A stretch of 64,000 nucleotides of DNA from Qipengyuania sp. ABI-127-1 (GCA_022953095.1 JALJCR010000001.1:806001-870000); one strand, 5' to 3'; shown: positions 49,682-60,745, counted from the first letter of the stretch. The notes: generated by a model not told the origin, from the letters alone. Translations and numbers: made by a program.

Positions 49682-50695
49682 ATGCGGATTCCCAATCTTG
49701 GAGAGACAGAACTTCTTGTGCCCCTGCATGACGGGGTTTTCGAACAACCTCTATGGCACACCTTCCTCGATCGCTTGCGCGGTGTGTCGGGCGCTTCGGG
49801 GGCAATGCTGGTTCTGCGCTCGCGAGATGCGCGCGAGCCCATGGTCCTGTCGCGAGGCGAATGTGCGGGTCAGGCAGCAGTGCTGACGAGCGAGATGCGC
49901 GAGGGCCGGGTCTATGCGCTGGCCGAACTTGCAGAGGATGCGGCCGGCGACCTGCGCGCGCTGCGGCTGTCCGATGGTGGCGGATTGGAAGCCTGGCTGG
50001 CGATCCTTTCGGACGGGGAGTTCCGCGCCGAACACTCCAGCCTGCTGGCTGCGCTTGCGCCGCATCTTCGTGTGGCGCTCAAGGTCTTGTCGTCGCTCGA
50101 GCGGGAAAAAGCGCGCGCATCGATGAGCGAGGACGCCTTCGCGCGCATGAATTTCGGCTGGATCGCGATCGATGCCCGGTGTCGGATCGTCGGGCTCGAT
50201 GGACAGGCGCAGCGATTTCTTCAACGTTCGGGAGTGTTGCGGCGCGGCCCCTACGACCGGCTGATTTCGTCGTCTCCGGCAGCCGATCGCGCGCTGACCC
50301 GCTTCGCGCGGGAATGTTCGGCCGATAGCGGGGTTCGCCCGCGCGCCATCAATCTGGCGCGCGATCCCTGGATCGATATTCTCGTCTCGCCGGTCCGGCT
50401 CCCGGCGCTGGCGGGCGATGGCGAGGCCGTGGCGATGATCTATCTGCGCGGCGACCGCTCGTCGAGCGCGGACCGTCACGAACAACTGGTCGACCTGTTC
50501 GACCTGACGCCCGCCGAGGCGCGGCTGGCATGGTCGCTCTCGCAAGGCGCCTCGATCGCGGAAGCGGCAAGGCTGCATGGCCTGACGCTCGAAACGGCGC
50601 GCTATTACTCCAAGCGGATCTACGCCAAGACAGGCGCGCGCGGGCAGGTGGATCTGGTGCGCAATATCCTGACCGGGGTGCTCGCCCTGGCCTAG
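49682..50695 (+). CDS. LuxR-type helix-turn-helix regulator
   Basis: 337 residues from ATG 49682 ([15 protein letters not shown]). N-terminal about 230 residues are a sensor-like region: a GAF/PAS-like part including [23 protein letters not shown] (PAS start). C-terminal [59 protein letters not shown], the LuxR/FixJ-like four-helix unit with [12 protein letters not shown] instead of the more usual HLRRIFAKTG. Ligand and targets unknown. The frame is open far upstream antisense to cysNC; codon character changes at this ATG. Confidence 0.85.
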   Translation: MRIPNLGETELLVPLHDGVFEQPLWHTFLDRLRGVSGASGAMLVLRSRDAREPMVLSRGECAGQAAVLTSEMREGRVYALAELAEDAAGDLRALRLSDGGGLEAWLAILSDGEFRAEHSSLLAALAPHLRVALKVLSSLEREKARASMSEDAFARMNFGWIAIDARCRIVGLDGQAQRFLQRSGVLRRGPYDRLISSSPAADRALTRFARECSADSGVRPRAINLARDPWIDILVSPVRLPALAGDGEAVAMIYLRGDRSSSADRHEQLVDLFDLTPAEARLAWSLSQGASIAEAARLHGLTLETARYYSKRIYAKTGARGQVDLVRNILTGVLALA

Positions 50696-50902
50696 GGCAG
50701 GGCGCCTTTCCTACAGGGCAGGGGCTCCGCTATGTCTGTTTCCGGTAGCAGGGCAGGGCCGGGCTCGGCGTGAGGCGGGAAACGATCGGCAGCGGGAAAA
50801 AACGCGCAATGTGTCACCCTGGACCGGCGAAAAGAGCAAATAAATAAGTATTTTCAATAACTTGTATCTGTAGGATTAGGCGGACACCGATGTAACCATG
50901 TG

Positions 50903-51652
50903 TCACCTACAGGCCGGGTCGGTCCGCGCCGTGAGGTCGGGCCAGAACCGGTCCGCGCCGCGCGCGGTGACCGCGCTGCCAAGCCTGCGGCTCCAATGGG
51001 CATCGTTGCCATATTCCGAACGCCACTGCCACAGGCGCCGGGTCAAGTGGTGCAGGGCGTATTCCTGCGTGAACCCGATCGCGCCATGCACCTGATGTGC
51101 GACCGTGGTGCCGATTTCGACGGCCCGGTTGGCGCGCAGCTTCGCGGCGGCGATCTCGAACTCAGCAGCTCCGCGATTCAGCGCTTGCGCGGCACCCATG
51201 GCGGCGCAGTTCGCGGCGGCCGCTTCGCAGGCGAAGGTCGCCAGCGATTGCTGGACGGCCTGGAACTTGCCCAGCGGGCGGCCGAACTGCTGGCGTTCGT
51301 TGACGTAGCCCACGGCGAGGCCAAGCGCGGCGTCGAGCGCTCCGGCGATTTGCGCCGCGCGGGCGAATGCCATGGCGAGTTCGCGCTCGATGCTTTCGGC
51401 CCGCTCGACGACCAGCGCGGGAAGGTCGATGCCGAGTGCATGGTAGCCCGCCAGCCGGAAGACGGTCAGCGCATCGAGCCAGTCGCCGCCAAACCCGCCC
51501 TCAGCCTCGGGCACGAGCAAGAGCGGCAAGCCCAGTTCCTCGAACTGCGGCAGGGCGCGCTCTTCGCTCGCATCCGGGCCGAGTTCGGCGAAGAGCGGAT
51601 CGGCCATTTCGGCCAGCATGCGGCGGGTGTCGTTCATCCCAAGATCCGTCAT
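50903..51652 (-). CDS. Acyl-CoA dehydrogenase family protein, short partner subunit
   Basis: 249 residues from ATG 51652, whose ATGA overlaps the stop of the larger acyl-CoA dehydrogenase gene. Shows the C-terminal helical-bundle features: VGYVNERQQFGRPLGKFQAVQ and AHQVHGAIGFTQEYALHHLTRRL (QxxGGxG-like FAD contact). The N-terminal FAD domain is shortened and lacks the middle beta-domain of full-length members (about 380). Short partners of this kind form alpha2beta2 dehydrogenases, as in actinobacterial steroid FadE pairs. Likely acts with the next gene. Confidence 0.82.
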   Translation of the reverse strand: MTDLGMNDTRRMLAEMADPLFAELGPDASEERALPQFEELGLPLLLVPEAEGGFGGDWLDALTVFRLAGYHALGIDLPALVVERAESIERELAMAFARAAQIAGALDAALGLAVGYVNERQQFGRPLGKFQAVQQSLATFACEAAAANCAAMGAAQALNRGAAEFEIAAAKLRANRAVEIGTTVAHQVHGAIGFTQEYALHHLTRRLWQWRSEYGNDAHWSRRLGSAVTARGADRFWPDLTARTDPACR

Positions 51653-52785
51653 CGAAGCCCCAGCCCCCTGGCAATGATCCCCTTGACGATTTCCCGCGTG
51701 CCCCCGCGCAGCGAGAAGCTCGGGCTGACCTGGAGGAGATAGAAACACACGGCGCGGAGCACCTCGGCCTCGGCATCGCCAAAATCGACCGCAGCCTGCA
51801 CCAGTTGGGGGATTGCCTGTTCGTAGGAATTGCCCAGATCCTTGACGATCGTCGCTTCCAGAGCCGGGTCTTCGCCGCGTGCCAGCTTGGCCGCGACCGA
51901 TGCGCTCATCAGCCGCAGCGTCCAGGCCTCGGCGGCGAGGCGGCCGACAAGTTCCTCAAGCGCCGGGTCACTCGCCGTGCCTGCATGGCGGACCAGTTCG
52001 AGGAACAGCACCATCGAAGAAAGATACCTTTCCGGCCCCGAGCGTTCGAGCGAGAGTTCCGCCGTCGCCTGCTTCCAGCCTTCGCCTTCATTGCCGAGCA
52101 GGGCCGAGGCGGGCAGGCGCACCCCCTCGAGGAACACCTCGTTGAATTCATGCGCGCCGGTGAGATCGATGATCGGCTTCACGCTGACGCCGGGCGTATC
52201 CATCGGAATCACGAATTGCGACAAGCCCGCCTGCCGCTCGCTCCCCGCCTCGCTGCGCACCAGCGCGATCATGAAATGGCTGACATGCGCGCCGGTGGTC
52301 CAGACTTTCTGGCCCTCGATGATCCACTCGTCCCCGTCGCGCCGCGCCGTGGTCCGTACCGAGGCAAGATCGGAGCCAGAGCCCGGTTCGCTGAGGCCGA
52401 TGCAGGCGAACGCCTCGCCCCGCGCGATGGCGGGCACCCAGCGGCGTTTAAGCTCCTCATTGCCCAGCCGCAGGAGCAGCGGCCCGCTCTGCCTGTCGGC
52501 GATCCAGTGCGCGCCCACCGGAGCGCCTGCCGCCAGCAATTCCTCGATCACGACATAGCGTTCGAGCTGGCTTCGCTCTTGCCCGCCATATTCCGTCGGC
52601 CAGGTCATGCCCAGCAGCCCGGCCTCGCCAAGCTTGCGGCTGAATTCGGGGGCGGGTTTGGTCCAGCTATTGGCCCGCCGCACCGGGTCGCGTGTCCCAT
52701 GCTCGGCAACCAGCGCGCGCACCTGCTCGCGCAGGGCCGGTGCGGTGTTGGGCCAGTCGACAGCCTCGGTGACAAAAGTTTGCAT
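51649..52785 (-). CDS. Acyl-CoA dehydrogenase, long subunit
   Basis: 378 residues from ATG 52785 (GAGAGGAGAGAC upstream). Standard ACAD motifs: ACIGLSEPGSGSDLASVRTTA (FAD/substrate binding), GQKVWTTGAHVSHFMI, GRLAAEAWTLRL, and SLRGGTREIVKGIIARGLGL at the C-terminus. The catalytic Glu is not obvious at either common position, as in heteromeric types. Divergent from the aldehyde dehydrogenase across a short region with CGTTGC-ATCGA-GCAACG (52837-52853). Confidence 0.88.
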   Translation of the reverse strand: MQTFVTEAVDWPNTAPALREQVRALVAEHGTRDPVRRANSWTKPAPEFSRKLGEAGLLGMTWPTEYGGQERSQLERYVVIEELLAAGAPVGAHWIADRQSGPLLLRLGNEELKRRWVPAIARGEAFACIGLSEPGSGSDLASVRTTARRDGDEWIIEGQKVWTTGAHVSHFMIALVRSEAGSERQAGLSQFVIPMDTPGVSVKPIIDLTGAHEFNEVFLEGVRLPASALLGNEGEGWKQATAELSLERSGPERYLSSMVLFLELVRHAGTASDPALEELVGRLAAEAWTLRLMSASVAAKLARGEDPALEATIVKDLGNSYEQAIPQLVQAAVDFGDAEAEVLRAVCFYLLQVSPSFSLRGGTREIVKGIIARGLGLR

Positions 52786-52836
52786 GTCTCTCCTCTCATC
52801 GCCTCTCTCACCAATTTGCCGCCCCACCGCAAGACC

Positions 52837-52853
52837 CGTTGCATCGAGCAACG
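52837..52853. promoter_or_regulatory. Inverted repeat between divergent acyl-CoA and aldehyde dehydrogenase genes
   Basis: CGTTGC-ATCGA-GCAACG, 6-bp arms, in the 127-bp gap between the two divergent start codons. Possible shared operator; no independent support. Confidence 0.35.
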
Positions 52854-52912
52854 AATCCCGACAGTGTGATGGCAAGAGACGAATCCCCCAGATTTGCGCG
52901 AGGAGAGAGACG

Positions 52913-54334
52913 ATGGCTGACTACAGAAACCTGATCGATGGCGAGATGGTCGACAATGGCGAATGGCTGGAGGTTTTGAATCCCGCCAACGAAAAGGTTG
53001 TCGGCCGCGTTCCCGCCTGCGGCAAGGACGAGCTCGACCGCGCGGTCGCCGCCGCCCGCCGCGCCTTCAAGGACTGGAAGAAGACCTCGCCCGAAGAACG
53101 CCAGAAGGTCGTCCAGGGCATCGCCGCCGCGATCAAGGAAAATGCCGACGAGCTGTTCCGTCTGCTGACTTCCGAGCAGGGCAAGCCGCATGCCCAGGCG
53201 CAGCAGGAAATCTACGGCGCCGCCGGTCTCGCCGCCGCGCAGTCGACGCTGACGCTCGACGATGTGGTCAACCAGGATGACGACACGCGCCTGTCGCGCA
53301 CCCGCCGCGTGCCGGTGGGTGTGGTCGGCGGCATCGTGCCGTGGAACTTCCCCGTGATGATGGCGATCCAGAAAATCGTCCCCGCGCTGGTTGCAGGCTG
53401 CACCATCGTGCTCAAGCCTTCGCCCTTCACCCCGCTGACCACGCTGCGCATTGCCGAGTTGATCAAGGACGTGGTGCCGGCCGGCACGGTGAACATCATC
53501 ACCGGCGAGGATCACCTAGGCCCGATGATCACCGAGCACCCGGACATCGACAAGATCACCTTCACCGGCTCGACCGCGACGGGCAAGAAGATCATGGAAG
53601 GCGCCAGCGGAGACCTGAAGCGCATCACGCTGGAACTGGGCGGCAATGATGCCTCGATCGTGCTGCCCGATGCCGATGTTGAGAAAGTCGCCGAACAGCT
53701 CTTCTGGTCGAGCTTCTCCAATGCCGGCCAGGTCTGCATCGCGGCCAAGCGGGTCTATATCCACAAGGACATCTACGACGATCTTTCGAAGGCGATCGCC
53801 GAATATGCCAAGACCGTGGTCGTCGGCGACGGATCGCAGCAGGGCACGGGCGTCGGCCCGATCCAGAACAAAAAGCAGTACGAGCGCGTGCTCGAGCTGA
53901 TCCAGGACGCCAAGGATAATGGCTACAAATTTCTGACCGGCGGGGACAAGGACCCCTCGGGCACGGGCTATTACGTGCCGATCACCATCCTCGACAATCC
54001 GCCCGAAGATGCGCGGATCGTGGCCGAGGAACAGTTCGGGCCGGTCATGCCGCTGCTGAAGTTCGACAGCATCGACGAAGTGATCGAACGCGCGAACAAT
54101 TCGGAATACGGCCTCGCCGGGGCGGTGTGGACCAAGGATACCGACAAGGGCGTCGAGATCGCCGAACAGCTCGAAACCGGCACGGTGTGGATCAACGAAT
54201 TCATGCACCTATCGCCGTTTTCGCCCTTCGGCGGGCACAAGCAGTCGGGCTTCGGCGCCGAATACGGCTTGGACGGGTTGAAGGAATTCACTTATCCGCA
54301 GGTCATTACGGTCAAGCGCGACGCGGCCGTGTGA
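52913..54334 (+). CDS. NAD(P)-dependent aldehyde dehydrogenase
   Basis: 473 residues from ATG 52913, GAGGAGAGAGACG upstream. ALDH superfamily: IVPWNFPVMMAIQKIVPALV, KPSPFTPLTTLR, FTGSTATGKKIM, general base Glu241 in LELGGNDAS and nucleophile Cys275 in GQVCIAAKRV. Closest by feel to broad-specificity ALDHs of sphingomonads annotated as succinate-semialdehyde or betaine-aldehyde type; substrate not decidable. It ends 3 bases before the stop of the convergent oxoprolinase gene. Confidence 0.92.
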   Translation: MADYRNLIDGEMVDNGEWLEVLNPANEKVVGRVPACGKDELDRAVAAARRAFKDWKKTSPEERQKVVQGIAAAIKENADELFRLLTSEQGKPHAQAQQEIYGAAGLAAAQSTLTLDDVVNQDDDTRLSRTRRVPVGVVGGIVPWNFPVMMAIQKIVPALVAGCTIVLKPSPFTPLTTLRIAELIKDVVPAGTVNIITGEDHLGPMITEHPDIDKITFTGSTATGKKIMEGASGDLKRITLELGGNDASIVLPDADVEKVAEQLFWSSFSNAGQVCIAAKRVYIHKDIYDDLSKAIAEYAKTVVVGDGSQQGTGVGPIQNKKQYERVLELIQDAKDNGYKFLTGGDKDPSGTGYYVPITILDNPPEDARIVAEEQFGPVMPLLKFDSIDEVIERANNSEYGLAGAVWTKDTDKGVEIAEQLETGTVWINEFMHLSPFSPFGGHKQSGFGAEYGLDGLKEFTYPQVITVKRDAAV

Positions 54335-54337
54335 TAG

Positions 54338-57300
54338 CTACTCCTGGTTCGGGCGGGGCGGGCCGAAGCCCCCTCCGCCCGGGGTCAGGATCACGAAAGT
54401 ATCGCCGGGCTGCATTTCAGCCGACCCGGTCGCGCCGAGTTCCTCTTGCGTGCCGTCGGCGCGTTCGACCCAGTTTCGACCCGGGGCGGCGTCCTTCCCG
54501 CCGCAGATACCGCGCGGTGCCACCTTGCGCCGGTTGGCGAGCATATTGGCCCGCATCGGTTCGAGGAAGGTAATCCGCCGCTCGACCCCGTCGCCTCCGC
54601 GATACGCGCCGTCGCCCCCCGAGCCGTGGCGTATGGCGAAGCGGTCGAGCCTGACCGGCAGCCGCGTCTCGAGGATTTCCGGGTCGGTCAGCCGTGAATT
54701 GGTCATGTGCGTCTGCACCGCACTGGTGCCGCCATGATCGATCCCCGCACCCGAGCCGCCGCAGATCGTTTCGTAATACTGGTGCGCCTCGTTGCCGAAG
54801 GTGAAATTGTTCATCGTGCCTTGGCTCGGCGCGAGGCGACCGGTTGCGGCGAAGAGCGCATCGGTGACGACCTGGCTCGTCTCGACATTGCCCGCCACCA
54901 CTGCCGCGCCGGGTCTCGGGTTGAGCATGGAGCCTTCGGGCACGATCAACTCGACCGGGCGCAGGCAGCCGTCGTTCATCGGGATCGCATCGTCGATCAG
55001 CGCGCGCAGGACATACAGCGCCGCCGCGCGTGTAATGGATTTCGGCGCGTTGAAATTGTCGGAGAGCTGATCGCTCGTTCCGGTAAAGTCGAACACGGCG
55101 GAGCGGTCGTCCCGGTCGATGCGGATCGCAACCTGTACCCTTGCGCCATTGTCCATCGGGTAGACGAATTCCCCGTCGTCCAGCCTGCCAAGCAGGCGGC
55201 GCACGCTTTCCTCGGCATTGGCGAGAACGTGATCCATATAGGCCGTGACGACATCGCTGCCCTGATCGCGCGCGGCCGATTGCAGCAGCTCCATCCCGCG
55301 CGTGCAGGCGGCTAGCTGGGCGCGCAGATCGGAAATGTTGCGATCGGGCTTGCGGGCTGGGTGGATTGCGGAAGCGAGCAGTTCGCGTATCTCGGCCTCG
55401 CGGAAATGGCCTTTGTCCACCAGCAGGATATTGTCGATCAGGACGCCCTCTTCCTCGATCGTGCGGCTTTCGGGCGGCATCGATCCGGGCGCGATCCCGC
55501 CAATGTCCGAATGGTGCCCGCGCGCGGCGACGAACGCGTCTGGATCACCGTCTTGATCGGCGAAGAACACCGGCACGATCACTGTGATATCGGGCAAATG
55601 CGTTCCGCCGCGGAAGGGATCGTTGAGGACATAGGCGTCACCCTTGCGGAAACCGCGCCCGTCGCGCCTTGCGCCGCGCGCCTCGATCACCCGCGCGATG
55701 CTGTCGCCCATGCTGCCGAGGTGCACCGGGATATGGGGCGCGTTTGCAATCAGCGCGCCGCCTGCATCGAACAGCGCGCAGGAAAAATCGAGCCGTTCCT
55801 TGATGTTGACCGAAGTCGCGGTCGACTGGAGCACGACGCCCATCTCCTCGGCAATTGCCATGAAGAGGTTGTTGAAGATTTCGAGCCGGACCGGGTCGAC
55901 CCCGGTGCCCGCCGCGCGTTCGCGGGTGAGGGGCACCGTGCGGGTGAGGACGAGGCTGCCTTCCTCGGCGAGGCGCGCCTGCCAGCCCTCTTCGACCACG
56001 GTGGTGGAGGAGGGGTCGATGATCAGCAGCGGGCCGTCGCGGGTCTCACCCTCGCTCATCGCCGCGCGTTCGAGCGTGGACCAGCTACCCGAAGCCGCGC
56101 CGCTGGCAGCGACGGGCTCGGCCTGGAGCGCGCCGAGCCCGCCGGAAGTGCCGCTGGCCTCGACACTCAGCGCCTCGACGATGATCGGTGCCTCGGCATC
56201 GAAATAGCCGTAGCGCTGGCGATGCTGCGCGCGGAACTGCCGGTCCATCTCAGCAATTTCGCCGCAGGGAATTGCGAGCAGGCTGTCGCTGCCCTCGAAG
56301 CGGAGCCGGGCGCGGGGTTCGAGGGTTATGGCATCCTTGGCAATCCCCTGTTCGAGCAAAGCCTCGCGCGCCTCGCCTTCTAGCGCGGCAAGCTCTTCGC
56401 CCAACCCGTGCTCGAGGCCGCGCACCACGCTCACCTCGCGGATCGCCTTCACCGGGGCGAGCCCGATGCCATAGGCCGAGAGAATGCCTGCGAGCGGGTG
56501 CACGAGCACGGTCTCCATCCCCAGCGCATCGGCGACGCGGCAGGCGTGCTGGCCGCCCGCTCCACCGAAACAGGCCAGCGCATAGGCGGTCACATCGTGC
56601 CCGCGTGCGACGCTGATCTTGCGGATGGCGTTGGCCATGGAATCGACCGCGATGGCAAGGAAGCCCTCGGCGATCTCCTCGAGCGATTTCGGCTCGTCCA
56701 GCGCGGCAGCGACCTCTTCCAGCCGCGCCCGCGACGCCTCAGGGTCGAGCGCCTCATCGCCGCCGGGGCCGAACACGCTCGGGAAGAATGCCGGGTCGAT
56801 GCGCCCGAGGAAGAGGTTGCAGTCGGTCACCGTCAGCGGGCCGCCCTTGCGGTAGCAGGCAGGGCCGGGATCGGCGCCGGCGCTCTCCGGCCCGACGCGG
56901 AAGCGCCCGCCATCGTACTGGCAGATCGACCCGCCGCCCGCCGCCACCGTGTGGATCTGCATCATCGGCGCGGCCACGCGCACGCCAGCGACCACGCTGT
57001 CGCCGGTGAGCTCGTATTCGCCCGCATAATGCGCGACGTCGGTGCTGGTCCCGCCCATGTCGAAGCCGATGAGCTTGCCATGCCCCAGCGGCTCGCATGC
57101 CGCGACCATGCCGACGACGCCGCCCGCCGGACCCGACAGGATCGCGTCCTTGCCGCGGAAGGCGCCGACCTCGGCCAGCCCGCCATTTGACTGCATGAAG
57201 CGCAAGGTCCCGACTTCGGGCAGGCCCGCCTGCAATCCCTCGACATAGCGTCGCAACACCGGCGAGAGATAGGCATCGACCACCGTCGTATCGCCGCGCG

Positions 57301-57910
57301 GGACGAGGCGGATGAGCGGCGCGACCTCGTGGCTGACGCTGACCTGCGAAAAACCGATCTCCCGGGCAATCGCCGCCAGCCGCTCCTCATGCTCGCGATA
57401 TTTCCAGCCATGCATCAGGACGATGGCGAGGGCATCGAAACCGTCCTCGCGGAGTTTCTCGAAGGACCGGCGCGCGGCATCCTCGTCGAGCGGGGCGAGC
57501 ATTTCGCCGTCCGCACCAACGCGTTCCGAAACTTCCACGACCTGCGCCGAAAGCTGCTCGGCGAGCACGATATGCCGCGCAAATATTTCGGGCCGCGCCT
57601 GGTTGCCGATGCGCAAGGCATCACCGAAACCCTCGGTGATCGCGAGGGCCAGTCGCTCACCCTTGCGCTCGAGCAGGGCATTGGTGGCAACGGTCGTTCC
57701 GATGCGCATCTCGGCCACCGGTGCCGCGCCGAAACGCGCCATCAGGCGGCGCACTGCTTCGCTCGCCGCATCGGAATAATGGCCGGGATTTTCGGACAGG
57801 AGCTTGTCGGTTACCAGACGCCCGTCCGGCGTCACCGCCACGACATCGGTGAAAGTCCCGCCGCGGTCGACTGCGAAGCGCCATGCGCCAGTGCCCTGGG
57901 TTTCGTTCAT
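54338..57910 (-). CDS. Fused hydantoinase A/B - 5-oxoprolinase (ATP-hydrolysing)
   Basis: 1190 residues. HyuA-like half (about 1-660): [19 protein letters not shown] at the start (phosphate-binding), [53 protein letters not shown]. HyuB-like half (about 670-1185): [37 protein letters not shown] segment ([16 protein letters not shown]), ending PGGGGFGPP. The fused layout is that of eukaryote-like OPLAH and bacterial homologues that open 5-oxoproline or related lactams with ATP. Monocistronic; divergent from the serine hydrolase operon. Confidence 0.92.
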   Translation of the reverse strand: MNETQGTGAWRFAVDRGGTFTDVVAVTPDGRLVTDKLLSENPGHYSDAASEAVRRLMARFGAAPVAEMRIGTTVATNALLERKGERLALAITEGFGDALRIGNQARPEIFARHIVLAEQLSAQVVEVSERVGADGEMLAPLDEDAARRSFEKLREDGFDALAIVLMHGWKYREHEERLAAIAREIGFSQVSVSHEVAPLIRLVPRGDTTVVDAYLSPVLRRYVEGLQAGLPEVGTLRFMQSNGGLAEVGAFRGKDAILSGPAGGVVGMVAACEPLGHGKLIGFDMGGTSTDVAHYAGEYELTGDSVVAGVRVAAPMMQIHTVAAGGGSICQYDGGRFRVGPESAGADPGPACYRKGGPLTVTDCNLFLGRIDPAFFPSVFGPGGDEALDPEASRARLEEVAAALDEPKSLEEIAEGFLAIAVDSMANAIRKISVARGHDVTAYALACFGGAGGQHACRVADALGMETVLVHPLAGILSAYGIGLAPVKAIREVSVVRGLEHGLGEELAALEGEAREALLEQGIAKDAITLEPRARLRFEGSDSLLAIPCGEIAEMDRQFRAQHRQRYGYFDAEAPIIVEALSVEASGTSGGLGALQAEPVAASGAASGSWSTLERAAMSEGETRDGPLLIIDPSSTTVVEEGWQARLAEEGSLVLTRTVPLTRERAAGTGVDPVRLEIFNNLFMAIAEEMGVVLQSTATSVNIKERLDFSCALFDAGGALIANAPHIPVHLGSMGDSIARVIEARGARRDGRGFRKGDAYVLNDPFRGGTHLPDITVIVPVFFADQDGDPDAFVAARGHHSDIGGIAPGSMPPESRTIEEEGVLIDNILLVDKGHFREAEIRELLASAIHPARKPDRNISDLRAQLAACTRGMELLQSAARDQGSDVVTAYMDHVLANAEESVRRLLGRLDDGEFVYPMDNGARVQVAIRIDRDDRSAVFDFTGTSDQLSDNFNAPKSITRAAALYVLRALIDDAIPMNDGCLRPVELIVPEGSMLNPRPGAAVVAGNVETSQVVTDALFAATGRLAPSQGTMNNFTFGNEAHQYYETICGGSGAGIDHGGTSAVQTHMTNSRLTDPEILETRLPVRLDRFAIRHGSGGDGAYRGGDGVERRITFLEPMRANMLANRRKVAPRGICGGKDAAPGRNWVERADGTQEELGATGSAEMQPGDTFVILTPGGGGFGPPRPNQE

Positions 57911-58058
57911 CGCCCGCGCTTCGCATGGCGGACAGCGGATTTCAAATCCTGCCGCCTGTTATCAGGGAAAGTCCCAACCGGCTGTTAACCATTCTCCGTT
58001 ACGCCTCGGAAAGACCGGCGGGAGGGGGTCTCGCCGACGCTCGACACAGGGATCGCCC

Positions 58059-59312
58059 ATGCAGCAGCACGCCCGCTCGCAAGAGCAAAATCGGACCGGC
58101 CTTTCTGACATCGCCAGCGAATGGAGCCGCGGATTCGTCGCACCGGGTTTCGAACCCGTCGCTCACGCCTTTGCCTCCGCCATCCAGGCGCAAAGCGCGC
58201 TGGGTGCGGCCTGCACGATCATTCATCGGGGAAGGACGGTCGCCGACTTGCAGGGGGGATGGCGGCAGAAGACCCGACAAGAGCAATGGCAGGGCGACGA
58301 CATCGCGCTCGTCTACTCGCTGACCAAGGGGCTCACCGGAATGGCTGGAGCGGTCGCTGTGTCGCGCGGTCTTTTCGCCTATGACGAACCGGTCGCCGAT
58401 ATCTGGCCGGAGTTCGCCGCGCATGGGAAAGGCGCCATCACGGTCGGTCAGGCCTTGTCGGAACAGGCGGGCCTTGCCGCGATCGACTTCAAGCTCACCC
58501 TCGACAATATCGGCGACGAGGAGGCGATTTGCGCCGCCATCGCCGCACAAAAGCCCAACTGGACCCCCGGCGACCACAGCGGCAACCACGCCTATACGCT
58601 CGGCTGGATCGCCAGCGAGCTGATCTGCCGCCGCGATCCGCAAGGTCGCCGCCTGCTCCGATTTTTCGCCGAGGAAATTGCCCGGCCGCTCGGTGTCGAT
58701 GTCTTTATCGGCCTACCCGACACCTTCGACCGCAACCGCATCGCGCGGATCAAGGGCTTCGGTCTTCAGGACCTCTTCATTCACCACACCACCATGCCCT
58801 GGCCGCTCACTTTCAAGATGTGTCTGCCCGGTACGCTGGCTTTCCGCACGCTCAACAACCCGTTGATCCTGGCAGGGCCGGGTGCGCTGGATCGCGAAGC
58901 ATTCTGGCGGGCGGGGCAAGGCGCGGCGGGCGGCATGGCCTCCGCTCGCGGGCTGGCGGCGCTATACCAGGCTTTCGTCGAAGGAGGCAAGAAACTGGGC
59001 GTCACCCCCGAGGTGATGGCCACGCTTTGCGCAGGGCATGCTTATCCGCGCAAGGGCCTGAGGGACCAGGTTCTTACGGCCGACATGTATTATTCCCACG
59101 GTTTCGAAAAGCCTTTCGCCGAGTGGGAATACGCCCGCACCCGCAGCGCATTCGGCAGTTTCGCGGTGGGCGGCAGCCTCGCCTTCGCCGACCCGGAAGA
59201 CGAAGTCGCCTATGCCTGGATCACCAATCAGCTCGGTACCGGCAAATGGGACGATCCGCGCGAGAAAATCGTGCGGGACGCCTTCTATGCCTGCCTGGAG
59301 ACGCACGCATGA
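58059..59312 (+). CDS. Serine hydrolase, class C beta-lactamase-related family
   Basis: 417 residues from ATG 58059 (MQQHARSQEQNRTG). Catalytic S-x-x-K is Ser87-Leu-Thr-Lys90 in VYSLTKGLTG; a second Tyr motif is in NHAYTLGWIA; the late HxG/KTG-like triad may be FGSFAVGGSLAF. No signal peptide, so probably a cytoplasmic esterase (EstB-like) rather than a periplasmic penicillin-binding enzyme. First gene of a three-gene operon whose members overlap by ATGA. Confidence 0.87.
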   Translation: MQQHARSQEQNRTGLSDIASEWSRGFVAPGFEPVAHAFASAIQAQSALGAACTIIHRGRTVADLQGGWRQKTRQEQWQGDDIALVYSLTKGLTGMAGAVAVSRGLFAYDEPVADIWPEFAAHGKGAITVGQALSEQAGLAAIDFKLTLDNIGDEEAICAAIAAQKPNWTPGDHSGNHAYTLGWIASELICRRDPQGRRLLRFFAEEIARPLGVDVFIGLPDTFDRNRIARIKGFGLQDLFIHHTTMPWPLTFKMCLPGTLAFRTLNNPLILAGPGALDREAFWRAGQGAAGGMASARGLAALYQAFVEGGKKLGVTPEVMATLCAGHAYPRKGLRDQVLTADMYYSHGFEKPFAEWEYARTRSAFGSFAVGGSLAFADPEDEVAYAWITNQLGTGKWDDPREKIVRDAFYACLETHA

Positions 59313-60745
59313 GTATCGCCCAGATCGTTCTGTCGGACCTGCACCTTGGCGCGCGGGACAGCCTGCTGACGCATGTGAACGCCCATGACGAAATCGCCGA
59401 CGGGCCGTCCGAAGTCCTTGCCGCCTTTGCCGACGGATTGCGCGAAACGCTGCGCGAAGAGCCCAAGCCGCAGCTTGTCCTGCTCGGCGATGCGCTCGAT
59501 CTTGGCCTGTCGCCTTTCGGCGATGTTTCGAAGAGCTTTCTTCAATTGATCGACGCCTTCTTTCCCGAAGATGGACAAGAGGTGTTTCGCCGCGACATCG
59601 TCTACATCGCGGGCAATCACGACCATCATATCTGGCGCATGGCGCAGGATCACGGTTTCATTGCTTCGCTGCAGGCAGGCGACATCCCCGGCGATCTCGA
59701 ATACGTCACATCGATCACCGGGTCGCCAGCGCACCGCTGCCGCCTGATGGAATCGTTGATCGCGCACCGGCCGCACATGGCAGGGGCCACGGTAAGCATC
59801 GCTTATCCCAACTGGGGTCTCGCCGATGGCGATACGGGCCGCGCGGTGGTTATGCATCACGGGCATTATCTTGACGGGATGTACCGCGCGCTGTCGAGCC
59901 TGCGCGGCTTTCTCGAAAACGGCGAAGCGCGGCCCGAGACCATGCAGCAACTCGAGGCCGAGAATGGTCCCTGGATCGACTTTCTATGGTCCGACCTGGG
60001 CAGCGCGGGCGAGATCGGCGGTGAAGCGGGTTCGCTATACGCAACCATGCTCAGCGCCGGTGCGAGCCATGATTTCGCCGAAAGCATCGCGCGGCGGATT
60101 ACCGGCGGGTTGAACTCGAAGCTGGGCATCAATCCGAAGATGCAGCTCAAATACGGTATCACGCTCGATAACCTTATCCGTGCGAGCGTCGACCTTACCG
60201 CTGGCCGTGCGGCGGAGCGTCAACGCGAGGGATACGGCCATGTGCTGGGTGAAGCCGAGATCGCGGATATCGGATGGTATCTCGGAAGCCCGGTCGCCCA
60301 TCAGCTACGCGATGAACTGGGAGAATTGCCGCGCGAGCTGAGCTTCGTCTTCGGACACACCCACAAGCCGTTCCAGGATGAATTGATGGTCGAGGGGTAC
60401 ACATTGCCCGTCGGCGTTTTCAACACCGGGGGCTGGGTGCTCGACGAACCCACGCTGATGCCGGTGCAGGGATGTTCGGCGGTTCTGGTTTCGGATGACC
60501 TCGAAGTCGCGTCGCTGCGCCTGTTCAACGATCCCACCGACGGTGTCATGGCCCCGGTTCGGGTCGAAGGCAGCGGCCGCGTGTCGCGTCTTGCCGAAGA
60601 GGCCGGTGCCGCAGTCGAAAAGGCGGCCAGTCACTGGGCCGATTTCTCGCACATCGTCCATGAACGTATCGTCGAGGAGGCGGACAAACGTGTTCGCCGT
60701 ATGCTCGACAAGTCCAACGAGGCTGATCGGGAGGCCGCGGAATGA
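59309..60745 (+). CDS. Calcineurin-like metallophosphoesterase
   Basis: 478 residues; ATG overlaps the serine hydrolase stop (ATGA). Full metal-site set: DLHLGARD (about 9-16), LLGDALDLG, AGNHDHHIW, MHHGHYLDGMY and FGHTHKPF. The GNHDHH and GHTH motifs with a long insert resemble LpxH-like and related phosphoesterases, but the insert (about 150-330) is too long for LpxH. A coiled-coil-like tail EEADKRVRRMLDKSNEADRE follows. Function unknown; coupling to the flanking genes suggests lipid or sterol-like substrate handling. Confidence 0.85.
   Translation: MSIAQIVLSDLHLGARDSLLTHVNAHDEIADGPSEVLAAFADGLRETLREEPKPQLVLLGDALDLGLSPFGDVSKSFLQLIDAFFPEDGQEVFRRDIVYIAGNHDHHIWRMAQDHGFIASLQAGDIPGDLEYVTSITGSPAHRCRLMESLIAHRPHMAGATVSIAYPNWGLADGDTGRAVVMHHGHYLDGMYRALSSLRGFLENGEARPETMQQLEAENGPWIDFLWSDLGSAGEIGGEAGSLYATMLSAGASHDFAESIARRITGGLNSKLGINPKMQLKYGITLDNLIRASVDLTAGRAAERQREGYGHVLGEAEIADIGWYLGSPVAHQLRDELGELPRELSFVFGHTHKPFQDELMVEGYTLPVGVFNTGGWVLDEPTLMPVQGCSAVLVSDDLEVASLRLFNDPTDGVMAPVRVEGSGRVSRLAEEAGAAVEKAASHWADFSHIVHERIVEEADKRVRRMLDKSNEADREAAE

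Noticed and set aside
54707..56383. Several long plus-strand frames (e.g. 55361-56383)
   Set aside because: Antisense shadows of the 1190-residue oxoprolinase gene.
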